64,000 nucleotides of DNA, from assembly GCA_009733575.1 (NCBI GenBank), contig ML769429.1:124001-188000 (forward strand), in the 5' to 3' direction. Positions 34,394 through 47,366 of this stretch are shown here, in pieces. The notes beneath the pieces were generated by a model. The model worked only from the letters and a program-made list of their open reading frames with translations, made no database searches and was not told the DNA's origin. Origin of the DNA: Gymnopus androsaceus JB14. Lineage: Eukaryota > Basidiomycota > Agaricomycetes > Agaricales > Omphalotaceae. Made by a program: the position numbers and the translations under genes. How positions within the stretch are numbered: position 1 is the stretch's first letter; every line of letters starts with the position of its first letter.

Positions 34394-37300
34394 ATCATTA
34401 CTCACCAAGATATTTATTTGACCTAGAACAACAGCACACAACTAGTACTACTGGTCAATACATATCTTGGAAGTATCTGTATATAATCTCTGGATCTCTG
34501 TATAAAGTTAGTGCAATAGCATATGGAGGCTGTACACAGATTATGGTATCCAGTATAATCAAATTGAAATAAAGGGTGGTGTGATCTGGTATGAGGTGGT
34601 ATGGCAATCACAGCATTTATGCCTGTTGAGCAAACTACTCTGAATGCTAACCAATGCTTTGACATTCCTTTTCTATTTGGGCTTACTTTATTTTTCCAGT
34701 CATACTTACATTGTTTTTCCAGTCACAATGCTTCAGCTTACCTACACAGACCTAACAATCAATGTACAGAACTGAGTTTTTACTCCCTCAGTTGCTCATA
34801 TTGGTCTCAGCTTACATCTAGGCATGAGATGTTTGGGATACACTGGTCCAAGATCCATTTTGTGCACCTAGGTCACACATCTTGGCTGACGCTTCTTTGT
34901 GGCAAGGAAAATAATACAGGAGAAATCTGGAAGAAATAGTCAACAAACAGTGGTAGGGGAGGCATACAGGTGGCCATCCAGATCCTTATAAATAGTGTAA
35001 AACAGCCTGCCAGAGTGAAGAGACTTTGCATATGAAGATAGTAGTGCTAAAAAAGGATTTGGAAATGCACTAATATGTGTATGAGGTGAATTAAGAGTAT
35101 TCAAACTTGACCTTAACTTAGGTTCTAGCTGCTTTATGATCACAGCAGATGAGAAACAAGCAGATTCAACAAAACCTTGTTGATTTCCATGACTCCAAGT
35201 CTTTGTATTAGAGTGTGCAGTTTTTGACCCCATGAATTGGCAATAATGACTGCAGGGGTAACAGAGATATTCAGTTGAATCATAGAGTTCTGCTTAATAA
35301 TTCCTTATCGTTACAAAGCAACTAGCAATCGTATGGTCCAATAGCCTAGTATAGTTTAAGAATAACTTGAACCAGGCTTAGAATTCGAGGTAATTCAGTC
35401 ACCATATGCTATATCAAACTGCTGCTGAGCTATTTAATATCAGATAGATGAAAGGACAAGTGCAGGACAGAGCTTACACTGAGTTCGATTCCCTGAAGGA
35501 ACAAATGAAACCCAAAGGATGAGGTATGAAGCAAAACAAGAAAGGAAGAGGTCACCTCCCTGGCCACGATCCTGTTCCCAGGTGCTAAGCTGTGGTGTGG
35601 GCACGACGAGAGATGGAGCCATTCGTACTTGCATGTCGTAATTCTAGCCCTCTGCCCACAGAAGACAAATACTCACCATTGAGACTCGACGGATGGATCA
35701 GAAAGGACGTAATACGTAATTTTGGTCCTGCAGGAGGAGGCACCGCCGTAGAGTAGGAAACTCGCGGGAAGAAAACGGGACCAGAGGACTTGGGAACGAA
35801 CGTCTGGGAGGGAGGAATTAACAGTAAATCTCCTACAAATTGTCGTAAGACTCAGATGTCAAGCGCTGAGTAACCATTATGCACATGTATCGAGGATAAG
35901 CTTACTGGACAGTAATACGTTGAGAGAAAGAGAGCCCAGGAGAGGCAAGAGATAGTCAATTATTCCCTCTTCCGCGAATCGCATTCGTTCACTAAGAATG
36001 ATGACGCGGTTGGACGTTGGAAGAGCAAGGATCGAGATCTAGGTAATTGGCGAAACGAGATTCCAAGTGGTGAGGCCAATGAACTGAGCAAGCCACAATA
36101 TTCCTACTCGCGGTCAACGATCACTCGTCCAACATAAGACCTGAGCTGCGAAGAGAGTTTCGCTTGGAGGAGAGAATCCACTCGGGGATATTCATTGACG
36201 GCCCAACTCATACCAATCATCGAATTTTGCATCCTGGTATATAAGCATATGTTACGCGTATGCAGTAGCTGATCCCGAGACGTTTGAAGCCAGAGGACTA
36301 GAACGGTCTACTGGACGTGGCAAATTGCTCCAGCGACGCGAACGACGTCGTAGATAGTCCTCGTGAACGTCTCGTCTCTAAGGAAATATGATTTCCTTCC
36401 TTCCTCTTCGGCACAGAAACTGAAATTTGAATCTCCCTCGCAAGAGCCTTCACCAATTTCAACCACCTAGGTCACTCCCGAGCGATCATTAACCACTGCA
36501 TAATGGTAAGGATCTAGATACAGCGGCTGATCCAACCAGGCCAACTTTGGTCGAGATGAAGGATGGCGACGAGCGTGCGGAGGACGTGAACGGACGTCTA
36601 CCAGAGACGAGGCCAAGAACAGCTCAGTGCACTGTATCGTCCTAGTAATAGTACCGCGGCATCCGTGCACGGTGGATACGACGAGAAGCTGGATTATAGG
36701 GTTTGTGGGATAATCTTCGAGGCAGCAGGCCAGTGGCACCAGCGAATGAACAAGGTGTCGGATCGATGAGAGAGGATTGAAGGACTGTATTCCATGGTCA
36801 TACGCAGACCAGTCATGCCTAACATCGCTGGAATTAGCTTATACGCTCAACTAGCCATAGCAGAATGACATACCTTTAACCTTCGAGCCATGCATCCTCA
36901 AGCCTCAAGCTTCAAGTTCATTTAGTTTGGGTTCGGTTCGAAGTATATGCGCATCGGTGACGCCGCCGATTTTTACACAACGCGGATAGCTGAAATAGTC
37001 TTTTATGCTGAGAAGAGGAAGACACGCGTTTCAGTGCGCTTTGGTGGTACTAATAGACGTATATGTCTGTCAGAGGGAGGGGTAAACAGAGAAAGTAGCT
37101 CGGAAAATCGAGATGAGCGCACCGAGATTTGACCCAAATGATTGTTGGACGCGTCTTTGAGTCTCAGCAAAGGATTCTATCCCATTCCAAAGTGCACAGA
37201 CATACGCCAGGAAAGCAGACTTGCAATAGAAACCCGAGGACATCAGGGAAATTCGTCTGGAGAGAGTCGGTGTCATCAGTACATGCTGCGAGTTGAAAGA

Positions 37301-39077
37301 AAGCGCCGTCGGTCAAGGCATCCAACGAGTGATCCGATTCCGGTCCCAGAGCGCGAATCATGTCTCCTTTCTTCGATTGCATTAGCAGCTAAACTCTCTT
37401 ACTCTCGAGATCGCATAGCCAGTCCAACTCTCTGTATTATAGACAACTAAACTACGCCTTCTTCACGCAGGAGATGATTTTCGAGACCGTTTCCCGCATA
37501 GAAAAAATAGTGGACAAGTTCAATACTGCGTTTGAACTACTTACTGCTTAGGACGGGTCTAAGTATAGGTTCGTCCACCTTTTTCTTCGTTTCTCCCAGA
37601 CGCTGACCTGTTTCCGTTGGCATGAATAGGCATGCGCACATCTTTCACTAGCAATCTTCTTCAACTAAAGTTACCAAGACAGTCACTTTCTGGGAGACCA
37701 CGAGATTTTGGCGGAGGCTCATCTGTGGCTCGCGCTGTACACTAGAATTGTCTGTGATCAGGGTTGCCCTACTCTAGATGTGTGCCCCTAGCTCGACACG
37801 CAACATCAACAAATTCCCTCGTCCTTTCATTACTCTCCCGCCGAGTCACTGTTCTTTCTCTCCCCAAATTCAAGGAAATCGACGGCTTCTCCGCTGATAC
37901 CAAATTAGGACTTTGCTCGACCAATGAATCAGGGTATCGGAAATTGGATTCGGACTTCCGGTCCAGCTCGAGCCCATGTATGAGCTCATCTTCACCTTTG
38001 CCACCGAAACCACGCCTTTTCCAGCAGCAGGATCCCAAGAGTCGATACAAACCCGCACCATCTGCAACGCACGAATCTGAGCAGCCACAGACCACACTCT
38101 ATCTCCTTATATCTTTTGTCTCCGTCCTTTATCTCCGGATTCAGGCCTCCAGGCTCGATGGTGGAGAATCCATGGTCTCAAAATCTATACAGCTCTCGCG
38201 CTTTTCTTCAAGTTTGAATGAAAGGTTTTGGGAGTAGCGCTGGAGCACTCACTCGGCCCAGTATGGGATTCGGATTCGGGAAAGTAGGCCGTACGGTGCA
38301 ACGGAGAGTAAGTAGAGGCCATACTAGTAAAGTTGCGCAGGTGGGTTATCGCCGGGAGTGTGGGTAGTGAACTATTAGTAGTATGTACTAGCGTCGGATA
38401 TGCACTCTTTTTTTTTCGTTCTATCCTATAACCAATCTACATATTCAGGACCAATATCGGGCAAATGTAGCTGATTTGGATGCAGCGTTGCTTGATGCAC
38501 GTTGGGTTCGATCTCCGCGTTGCAATAATACTTTCTTCGTTTGTGTTCTTTTTTTACCAAAAATATTCTCAAAGGGTAGCAGTCCATGGTGTGTCTTTCA
38601 CACTTTCAATTGATTCTTCTTGCAAAATTCTCTGATTCATCTCATCCCTGTTCATGCTCTGTTTGCAACTCTACTTGGACATAATAAAGTGACAAGTTGT
38701 AGATTGCAGGCTATCCCGTTACTGTTCATGGCATGGGTCTCGCAGCATGCATGCATTTCTTACATTGTACATCATCGACACCAGCCTGTGGATTTACTCT
38801 TCAGAGTGGTAAGTAATACTATCCCTTCGACAATTCAGCACAGCCTAGGATGGAGTGAAAAGACTAATACATGGTAAGTTGGAGTCACTGCAGTCGATCC
38901 CCATTCCGATTTCTCTTCATAGCTCAGTCGCCCCCTCCCTCCGCCAGGGATCCTGTGGCAAATGAAGCGGCGGAATCGCATCCAACTCTGCTTTGATGCT
39001 TGCTTTCCACTGAACACCAGCGTTTAAACAGCAGTTTTGATACCCAAGTGCCAGCAGTATAACCATGGAACATGAAG
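34394..39077. other. Long stretch without a supported gene
   Basis: Only short frames occur. A plus-strand frame at 37764-38237 (157 codons, Ser-rich, one hydrophobic stretch near its C-terminal third) has no recognisable domain. A minus-strand frame at 36467-36739 is similar in quality. A dispersed repeat lies at about 35200-35800. I cannot support a gene. Confidence 0.3.
35200..35800 (+). repeat. Dispersed repeat, copy 1
   Basis: Shares many blocks in the same order with 51150-51855, including ctccttatcgttacaa-like, acaagtgcaggacagagct and ggaggaggcaccgc. The copies are clearly diverged and no long ORF is conserved in both, so this looks like a non-coding repeat or old segmental duplication. 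Confidence 0.6.
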
Positions 39078-39938
39078 TCAGCTCGGGACATGCCTGGGGC
39101 AGCATGGTCGGTGGTGTTCAGCCGAAGCCAACCATCCGCTCATCAGTTGATCCCAGTCGGCTTGCATATTTGCACGTAATGAGATGGTTTCTTTGAGACT
39201 CCACGCTGAAATGCAAGCAGCCAACTCTCTCGGTAATGACTCTTCATAGTATCAATAATGAATACATGTATACTGTTAACAAGAAGCGACGTACCCAAGC
39301 TTTGTGGATGGGAAGCGATAGATTCCCTCAAGTTCAGATAGAGTGGTTTCAACCAGAATTGGAGCAAGCTCTATAATGAGGTCTCGATGGTTATGCTGGA
39401 CGGCAAATTCCAAAAGCCGTTTTGGATCCTTATGGATAAACTTCAATCTGGTAGAGCAATGATTTTTTCGAAGCTTTCAATCGCAGAAAAAGGTTTCCAA
39501 CAAATGAAGAACACACCTCAACTGAAACTGACATGCGTTTCTTAACGCAAATACTTCATACTTCTCGGCAGCTTGAGCAAGCAACATCAATTTCTCAAAT
39601 TCCAGCCCACTCAGCGAAGGATAATGTTGTGGATACATGAACTGGAAGAGAACCTCGAGGATTTCTGAGGATTCTGGTAGCCGCGGGAGATCATTTGGAT
39701 CCGTAGGTGTTCCTGCTGGAGGGAACCCTTTCGCACCATATTCAAGGTACTTCTGATAAAGGTGGAACTCGATATTGTCAGCAGAGAGTATAACGACATC
39801 GCCAGGCCCATTAACTAGGATGAAAGCATGATCAGGCATAGTGCTAGCATCGAAACTGATAGACTTACAAAGAGCATTCAGTAATCGAGGCGAGTTTTCA
39901 TCGCTTGGGCCTGTGTCTTTGCTGGGGTCGTCATTCAT
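39078..39938 (-). CDS. BTB/POZ-domain protein, three exons
   Basis: Exons 39938-39517, 39447-39295 and 39228-39078 total 726 nt (242 codons), with GT-AG introns of 69 and 66 nt. After a short acidic N-terminus the protein has a fungal-type BTB fold: HAFILVNGPGDVVILSADNI, then EILEVLFQFMYPQHYPSL and AQAAEKYEVFALRNACQFQL. The last exon carries the W-S-L-K-E...ADWDQL tail seen in many basidiomycete BTB proteins. Such proteins mediate protein-protein contact, often as adaptors; the partner is unknown. The family is greatly expanded in agaricomycetes. Length (241 aa) is typical. Confidence 0.82.
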
Positions 39939-40610
39939 GTTCGCCTTGTATTTTCAACGATGGAAATATGGGTGAGAGATTGACAATGAGATGCCTCGTG
40001 TCCGAAGCAAGTCAAAGTTGATGAACGGCTCAGCGGCTGAATAAGACATTTAGAAGGTAAGAGAACTTGCTGAACAGCCATGCGCGAGCCTGAAGAGCAA
40101 TAACTAATGCTAGGATGGAGTAAGCTCGAGATCAAGAGATACAAGTAGTAACGCGTAATTCAGTCATGATTATCATTCAACATTCCAAAGCAATTTTGTG
40201 AAAGACGTTTCCTCTCTTCATCGCAAATGTCTATATTTTTCATTGTTTTATTCGGGATCTTCTTTTCTGTGTTTGTGTCAGAGCTTCTACTTGCGAGATG
40301 CACTTGACTGACCATTTGATTCATCAATTTCGAAGACTGGAGAATGCTCAGAACTAGACTGAGCTTCGAGATATTGAGGAACTGCGGCGGTGACCCATGA
40401 CGATAGTCCGGGAAAGGACTATAGCTTCGCAAGGCTAGGATCTTTCGAGTCGATCTGGTAATATCCATCATGAAAGACAAGCCATGCTAGCCCTGCACCA
40501 TATTGAGATACTAACATTCAACGATGTGTATAAATCAGAGTAAATGCAACAGCGCCTCATTCTCTGAGTATCTCATGCACACTTGATCCAGGTTCATATC
40601 AACTTTCATA
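39939..40610. other. Intergenic, one weak ORF
   Basis: A minus-strand frame at 40160-40480 (106 codons) has no recognised domain. It may be promoter DNA of the BTB gene. Confidence 0.3.
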
Positions 40611-42077
40611 TCAACCAGAGACTACAGAGTCCCCGGAACGCCAAATTGTGTAATATGCAGTACCAATAGCAGGATAGGGTGGCTTCAGAGACCTCGGAGG
40701 GCTAGAATTTATCCTCACCAATTTGAAGATACGGACACGTCGAAGGAAACTGATGTCAGTGCAGTCCGTTGATTCTTCTTGTACCTGTGGCGAGATGATC
40801 TCCCATGATGATGATGAGGAAGACTTGTCGGGCTGTGCAATCTCAACTCTCCCAGAGATCACAAACCAGGTTTGACAGCGCAAGCTACCTCAAATAGCGT
40901 TGATTAGGAGGAGCACGTTGTGGGTACATGTTCTTTTAACATACCATGTAAATCCGTCAAAATCTCTCCTGCCGTTGTTGTTGCATCCGCAGTTCGGGCA
41001 GGTCTTATAGAGAGTCCGAAGGCGCTCACCGGATACTTTATATGGTTGTTGTATAACCATGTCCATATTAATTGTCGAACCGGGATCAACGCGTTCTGCC
41101 CAAGTTGATTTATCCAAAGTCTGAGGAATATTTGATGTTGGTGTGGAGGTCAGCGTAACAACGTAATCCCCTCGCTGAACATACTGGGACCCAGCGCGCT
41201 GTTTGAAGTACAGCTTCATTATACCATCAAAGAGCTGAAGATGTTACAAATAGGCGACAGAAATACTTGGATATGGACACACCTCCCAGCTTTCGCAGAG
41301 TTCAATAGGGAGCCGGAGAATTTGGCCTAAAGCATCTGTCAAGATGACCGGTCGCTGAGATGGGCCTAGGCCACCCTCCCATGTATATCCAAGAGCAGTA
41401 GGGAGTTTGTTTATACAGCGAAGAACTTCAACTAGTGTGTTGTGTTGATCTTGACCAAAATCCCTGAATGCCATGATGAGGCATAGCCTTGGAAAAAAAG
41501 GAGAACACCTTACCTGATGGAAACCGGCAACTCTCTGACGGAACTCTCTAGAGTGATAAATTTTTCTTGCTGTTGGCACGCATCCTCTCTGCATCCATGT
41601 CAGATCAGATTGAAGGGTTAAGTAGTTTACCGACCTTGAAGGGATGGACACTAGGATATTTAGTATCTCAACTTGGTCCATCACCTTCCTCCTCATTTCC
41701 ACCAGCTCGGGTTTTTTGAATAAAGCCCAACCAACCTTCCTCCATGAGTCCCGCATCACACTACCTGATCCACCATTACCCAGAGTATGCTGATATTTCC
41801 GTATCTTCTTGTGTATATCCTTCAAGAGTTCATAACTTGATTGGACCGCTTGACGATGTGCATTTATGAGTGAGGTTGAAGGAGAGAAATGATTAGCAGA
41901 TGAAAAGGCCCTCTGGACAGCATGCAATATGTCGGAAAAGACGTCCAAATCAATTATAAGTGCCTGATACTCTGCTGAAGAGCCTGTAGAGTCGCAGAGA
42001 GCTTCACGTACGCCATTGAGAAGCTGAATAACCGCAATGAAATCCCCTACAGAACCAAAGCTGAGCACGAAGGACAT
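40611..42077 (-). CDS. Fungal ubiquitin-like-domain (ULD-type) protein with C-terminal CxxC zinc motif
   Basis: The N-terminus FGSVGDFIAVIQLLNG followed by a helical region (SSAEYQALIIDLDVFSDIL, later MDQVEILNILV) is the layout of a common agaricomycete family. It precedes a ubiquitin-like module starting ILTDALGQILRLPIELCESWEV (near 41310), continued in the next exon (41219-40950). The C-terminus has CPNCGCNN and, after an intron (acceptor at about 40890), CLRCQTWF, together a C-x2-C...C-x2-C knuckle. The stop TGA is at 40611-40613. Met at 42077 was chosen over 42098 because MSFVLSFGSVGDF is the usual start. Intron positions near 41470-41520 are uncertain. Function is unknown; roles in signalling are inferred only. 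Confidence 0.65.
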
Positions 42078-42527
42078 GATGGGGTATAATAGTACCACAT
42101 ACAGTCAATGGTACTTAAGTACAATGATCAGCATAGAAACAGGCTGATCTGATTGATTAAGCCGAAAAAAAATCAACACCGCCTTGAATCCAATAAGCTC
42201 TACAGACCCCCAATTTGTGACAGGACTGTCCCAAATTCGATTGAGCTCTGCTGAGTCAGACAGATCAAGCGTTGAAAAGGGTGTGTAGCTCCATAACTCC
42301 GTTGGTTAGACCACTAACATGTGTGAAGGCCTCCCCACACATCGTAGCTAGGGTAGTATTGATTGACCGGCTTGTTCCGGCTTGTTTCGGGTTGTTCAAC
42401 CCGAACAAGCAGATCAATTGACAAGCCACAATCTATCTCAGGTTTCTTCGCAACCTGGTTTCCATGTCCATTATCTATAATACAAAACTATATATAATTT
42501 ATACATTTTATACATCAGTAAAACATA
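42078..42527. other. Intergenic, nothing recognised
   Basis: Holds a short inverted run of CGGCTTGTT / AACAAGC motifs near 42370-42410 (ggcttgttccggcttgtttcgggttgttcaacccg) that may be the end of a repeat. No gene. Confidence 0.3.
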
Positions 42528-43098
42528 CACACACTGCCAATCATTATGCTTCAGCAAAGCTGAAGCATTGTGTGAAATGGATTCTTTCAGTAGCTAAGGA
42601 AAAGGAACTTTTTCGGAGCAATAAAGAAAATAAATGCTTCATACAACTTATGAAGAAAATATATTCATACCATCTGAAGCTTGAAGTTTCTACGCGTTTC
42701 CGAAACAATATTTTTCGGCCAGGCTGTGAAGTAACCTGCTTCAGCTGACCTGAAAGCACGAATCACCGAAGCTGGCTGAATTTAATCATTTCAGGGCTCC
42801 CGAAATGGTAACGGTCACCATTTCAGCTGACCTGAAATGAAATACTTTGGCTGGCATCGGTAGTTAATATTTTCGGGCCGGCTGAAGCAGATTACTTCAC
42901 ATCCAGTCCGAAAAATGTTGTTTTAGAAATTTGCCGAAAATTCAGGCTTCAAATCATCTGAATTAATTTGTTTCTTAAGCCCTAAGAAATGTTCACTTTC
43001 AGTATTCCTCAGAAAAGTTACATTTCCCTTATGGGTTGAAAGAATATATTTCTCATAATGCTTCAGTCTGACTGAAGCATAATTATTGGCGGTGTGTG
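42528..43098. mobile_element. Hairpin-ended MITE C with TA duplication
   Basis: 571 bp from CACACACTGCCAATCATTATG to ATAATTATTGGCGGTGTGTG, flanked by TA on both sides (42526-42527 and 43099-43100). Subterminal hairpins ATGCTTCAGCAAAGCTGAAGCAT and CTTCAGTCTGACTGAAG. Interior shares motifs with MITEs A and B. No ORF. Confidence 0.82.
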
Positions 43099-43625
43099 TA
43101 CATCGGCCTTTTTGGCACTTTTTCCAATTCGGATCAAGCTTTGACAACCTAGGTCCACATCCTTTTTTAAGGTCCGGGATCCTTTTAAAAGTATAGCAAA
43201 AAGCCACAAAAAAGTCGCCAATAAGGCCATATAAAAGTGGATATGAAAGAATTTATGATGGCAGTTTTGCCATACATACAGAGCATATATGTGCGACAGT
43301 GCATGAAAAGCAGAAAACAATTATATTAGGATATTGATACATGGCTACCTACCACTACTAAGCATGCTCCAGCCTCTGCGGTGCTAACCAAATTTGAAGT
43401 GTGCAGTTGCCCAACACTGATAACCCACTAGTACTGGGAATGTTAGTAAAATGACAAAAAAAAACAATGCAAGTACACACCACAGTTTCAAAAGTGCACC
43501 TCCCATGTTGCAGGCCCAACAAGTAGAACATCTACAGAGCACATGAGCAAGATCAAGCAAAACGGACTCACAAATAAATGCACCATCTTGGCTATCGAGT
43601 CATTTTTCATTTTGGTGCCATTAGT
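43099..43625. other. Intergenic, nothing recognised
   Basis: Spacer between MITE C and the hAT element. No supported feature. Confidence 0.3.
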
Positions 43626-46600
43626 GATGTGACAGCTCCGGCTCAGAGCCCTTGAGCCCTCTGAGCTGGGCCTGGCCAGAGCTGTCAGTAGGGCTCAAAG
43701 CGGCTCAAGGCCCAGCTCAGATTTTTCAAAGCCCTGAGCCTGGGGCTTGGGCTGGGGCTCAAACTCTCGGCAGAAAATTGCCAATAATCTACTATATAGC
43801 TGTTTACCGATTTCTCCACGTGAAATCCGGCGCCTTCCACATCCAAATCTTGGCGTCTTCTTTCCCCCTAAGCAATCTCAATGTCAGCACATTCAAGCCA
43901 TCCATCAGTGCCTCTGCTAAGCTTTCCAATCCAACCAATGGAGCAATACAACTTCCATCACAGAGGGATGCCATAGCTCATGCAAAAGCTGAATGGCAAC
44001 GGAAAGAAGCAATAGAAAAGGCATGGAAACAGCAGGAAGTATCCAAAGGTCTGGAAGAGGATAATGGCAACTCTGCCCAGTCCCCTCGAGGTGTGTCACA
44101 AATTTTTAAATTGTCTCATAATTCTTATTCTAGATGCAGCTGCTTCAAGTGCTACTACATCCAACAAAAGTAAAACTGCTTCTCCAACAGATGATGAGGA
44201 TGTTGTCAATCAAAGCCCCAGCTCAGAGTCCGAGACTGAATTAACCAACACAGTCAAAGCCAAGTCAAAAGGGAAATCCAAAGGCATGTAATTTGACTTT
44301 GAATCTTTTGTGCTCAATCAGAATTTAATCTATCTTTGACTTTAGTCAAACGACCACATATTATCACTGAAGACCCCGAAACAATTACATTAATATCCAA
44401 TAATGATAGTGAAGTGGCTGCAAAACCCGCCAAGGCAAAGGGAGGCGATGCAGCCCACTTTTTGAGAAACCCCATTGCATTTCTGGACAGCCAAAATTGA
44501 CGCAAATGCAAACTGTGTCCATATGTTAACATTCAAATATGCTTCAACTGCAAAATATTCTTATGACTGATTTACTTCAGAGACACATTTACAAATGAGA
44601 TCTCCACTCTACGTTGTCACCTTGGTCTGAAGCATGAGGTGTGCTCGGTTTCTCAGTTTCTACTGCATTTCTAATCTCTTTGTGCTAGTTCCAATACAGG
44701 CAGTGGTGTAAAGCCAACAACTTCACATCCATGATACCCAAGGATGTCAAAGTTCGAAAAAAATGGTGCTGAAGCCGCTGCTGCATCCCAGACTGTCATT
44801 GATGACCATGCAGTACCGCTTCCGTGTAAAGAGTGGGTTGTTCCATATTTGGATGAGCTTTTTCAACAAGTGGCGATAGAATGGCTCATTGAGACTGATC
44901 AGGTTTGTATTAATGTTCTAGCTTCAATTTCACGATGTCTCATACAGTATATCAGCCTATTTCAGCACTTGAGCATCCCAGGTTTTGGGAGATGATTGGT
45001 ATTGCTGCCTGTGCCACCAACGGTGTCAAAATACCTAATCACAAGGCTACAGCGTCAGTCCATCATTTCTCTATTCAAGAAAAATCTTTATGACCTTCGG
45101 ACATGATTTGCAGTGAGTAATTTCTGCTGCTATATGGTCCTTTCAGCATATTAATTAATCCACACAGAGCAACACTGTGACTGGTAAAATTTCCATTACT
45201 TGTGATGCATGGCAGGCATCTAATGGTGATGCATATTTCGCTGTCACTGGGCACTGGATGGAGGAGACATCTCCGGGAAAATGGACACTTCAGAGTGCTT
45301 TACTTGGATTCACCCAGATGAACTGTTCTCATAGTGGTCCCATGCTCGGGCGGGCCTTGTTCAAGATTTTTCGTCACTTGGATATTATTCATAAGGTCTG
45401 TCTTTCCTTGATTATTTGCACTCTTCCATTTACTTTGATCATAGATTGGCTGAATCACCTGTGATAATGCTGCAAACAGTGGTACAATGCTTGAGTTTGT
45501 TGCCTGTCTGATGAACTCACATAAGTCTCATGCAGGAATGAAGAAGTGGTCACCCACCGGAAACCATATTCAGTAACTTATTTCGTTTATTGCAATGCAA
45601 TGCGCTTACATTCTAATGATTTTATTTAGTTGTCTTGCCCATATTATTAATCTAGCTACTCAGGCTGTGCTCCAAACACATAGTAAGTCAAAACATTATG
45701 ATCCCAAGGAGCCAGAAAACCATGAGCTGGATGTTGAGGAAGAATATCGTGATGAGATTGGTCTCATACAATCCATTGTCATAAAAGTAATGTTTTTTCA
45801 TGCTCTCATTTATTTCCACACTTATACTTAGACAGGCTCGCTCATCAGCGAAGCGTGGCCAGCTCTTTAAGGATATTCAGCTTTGTGAGAGTACAGAATC
45901 AACTCTCCAGCTCCTTCTTGACATGGCTGTGCAATGGTCTTTGACATATGTTATGCTTGACTGTGCAGAGAAGCTTAAGCCGGTACATGATTTTTAGGTT
46001 TTGAGTTTCCAGTATTCACATTCAAATATCTTCTAGTTCATTGATACGTTTATTTACGAAATTGGTCTTTTGGAAAAGAATCTCTGAAAATGTCGTAAAA
46101 TTGATCTCTTAAAGCTTAATGATGCGGAATGGGACCAAGTTAGTGTTATGCTGGATATTCTTGGTCTAAGTCCTCAAGATTTCTCATTATTATTGAATAA
46201 AAAATTGCTGAAAATGTCTTAGCATGCAGACCATGCACAGCAGGCCTTTTCATCCGAGAATGAGCCTTCCTTGTATGTTGGTCTTCCAGCACTTGAGGCC
46301 CTTCACAATGCTTGGTCCAAGCGGATTTTGAAGCCAAAATACTCTGACTTTACAGATGCTATTCAAGCTGGCATTGATAAGTTGTCTGAATACTACGATA
46401 GGACTGGTAGTTCTAGTGCATATGTCATATCAATGAGTAGGGTTCAATTTTCCTCTGCTTGGTCCGTTCTGATTAGTTTTAGTACTGCATCCCCAGGAGA
46501 AAACAATGCACTTTGAGAAACACTGGACATCAGAACTACAAGCAAACATTCGAACTCTCACAGAGGAAGCAATATGTTTTTCTTTCAACTTAATTTTATT

Positions 46601-47366
46601 TATGGACTAACGGTGCTGTAGTTCAAGGATCGTTATGCAGAAATGTATGGCTCCACTAGTACACCACTGCATGCATTGAAGAAGCCTGCCCATGCCCCTG
46701 GAAAGCAGTCAATGCTCATGCAGGAGCTTTCAGGTGATGAGGATGATTCTTCTGGGCCATCTTCAACTAATTCGGGAGTCCATGGCTAGATGAGTTCACC
46801 AGATACTACAATGCAAAAGATACTGTTCCTGAGGGAATGTCCATTGTACAGTGGTGGGGGGTAAGTCGCTGTTTGTTTTTGTTCTAATATATTCTTAAAC
46901 TAATGTCTAACTTAGATGAATGCTCAATGTCTTCCTGTTTGGGCATCTCTTGCATGGGATTTTTTGGCCATTATGGCATCATCTGTGTCAAGTGAACGTG
47001 CATTCTTGGCAGCGGGAATCACAATCAGCAAGCGTAGAAATCCCTTGAAAGGTGATATTGTTGAGGCACTTCAATTCCTGAAGTGTTTCTGCATAAGGAT
47101 TTATTATTCCGAAAGTCTTTTACTACTGCTGATGAGCTGGATATGGAGAAGGAGGAGTGTATTGAAGGGTTAGCGGCAGGAGAGGATTGTTCAGCACTAG
47201 TGACAGATGAGTTGAAGTGGATTGTACTTGATGATGGTGATGAGGAATGGGAGGATGTTACCATATTGTAGCACTGTACTACATAGCTATTTATGATTTG
47301 TTTTTTGTACAAAATAGTATGTTGAGCTGGAGCTTGAGCCTGAGCCAGGCCCTAGCCCTCTTATAA
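43626..47366 (+). mobile_element. hAT DNA transposon, inactive
   Basis: The transposase pseudogene is bracketed by GAGCC/GGCTC-rich ends: left about 43640-43770, right about 47322-47362. The outer parts are imperfect inverted repeats (GGGCCTGGCC on the left, GGCCAGGCCC-like complement on the right). A possible 8-bp duplication agccctct occurs at about 43651-43658 and 47354-47361, but the adjacent ends are not perfectly paired. Boundaries are therefore approximate. Confidence 0.75.
44080..47270 (+). pseudogene. hAT transposase pseudogene with BED finger and dimerisation domain
   Basis: An acidic Ser/Lys-rich N-terminal part is followed by a BED-type finger (CKLC near 44510, then STLRCHLGLKHE near 44610-44640). 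Next come the core segments GKISITCDAWQASNGDAYFAVTGHW (45180-45260; only key part quoted: CDAWQASNGD), LAHIINLATQA (45636) and LLLDMAVQWSLTYVM (45910). The C-terminal hATC dimerisation region has SSVSSERAFLAAGITISKRR (46978) and DIVEALQFLKC (47055). Several stops and frameshifts, for example near 45090 and 46085, exceed what introns explain, so it is inactive. Confidence 0.85.

Noticed and set aside
37764..38237. 157-codon ORF as a gene
   Set aside because: Ser-rich, no domain, and an opposite-strand frame of similar quality overlaps it.
42290..42345. tRNA-like GTTGGTTAGACCACTAACA segment
   Set aside because: It resembles a D-arm by eye but lacks a T-arm (GGTTCRA) and pairing acceptor ends.
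43626..47366. The hAT transposase as the autonomous partner of the 561-bp MITEs
   Set aside because: The hAT element here has GAGCC/GGCTC-rich ends, unlike the TAGGGTTTTGAAG ends of the MITEs, so mobilisation by this copy is not supported.
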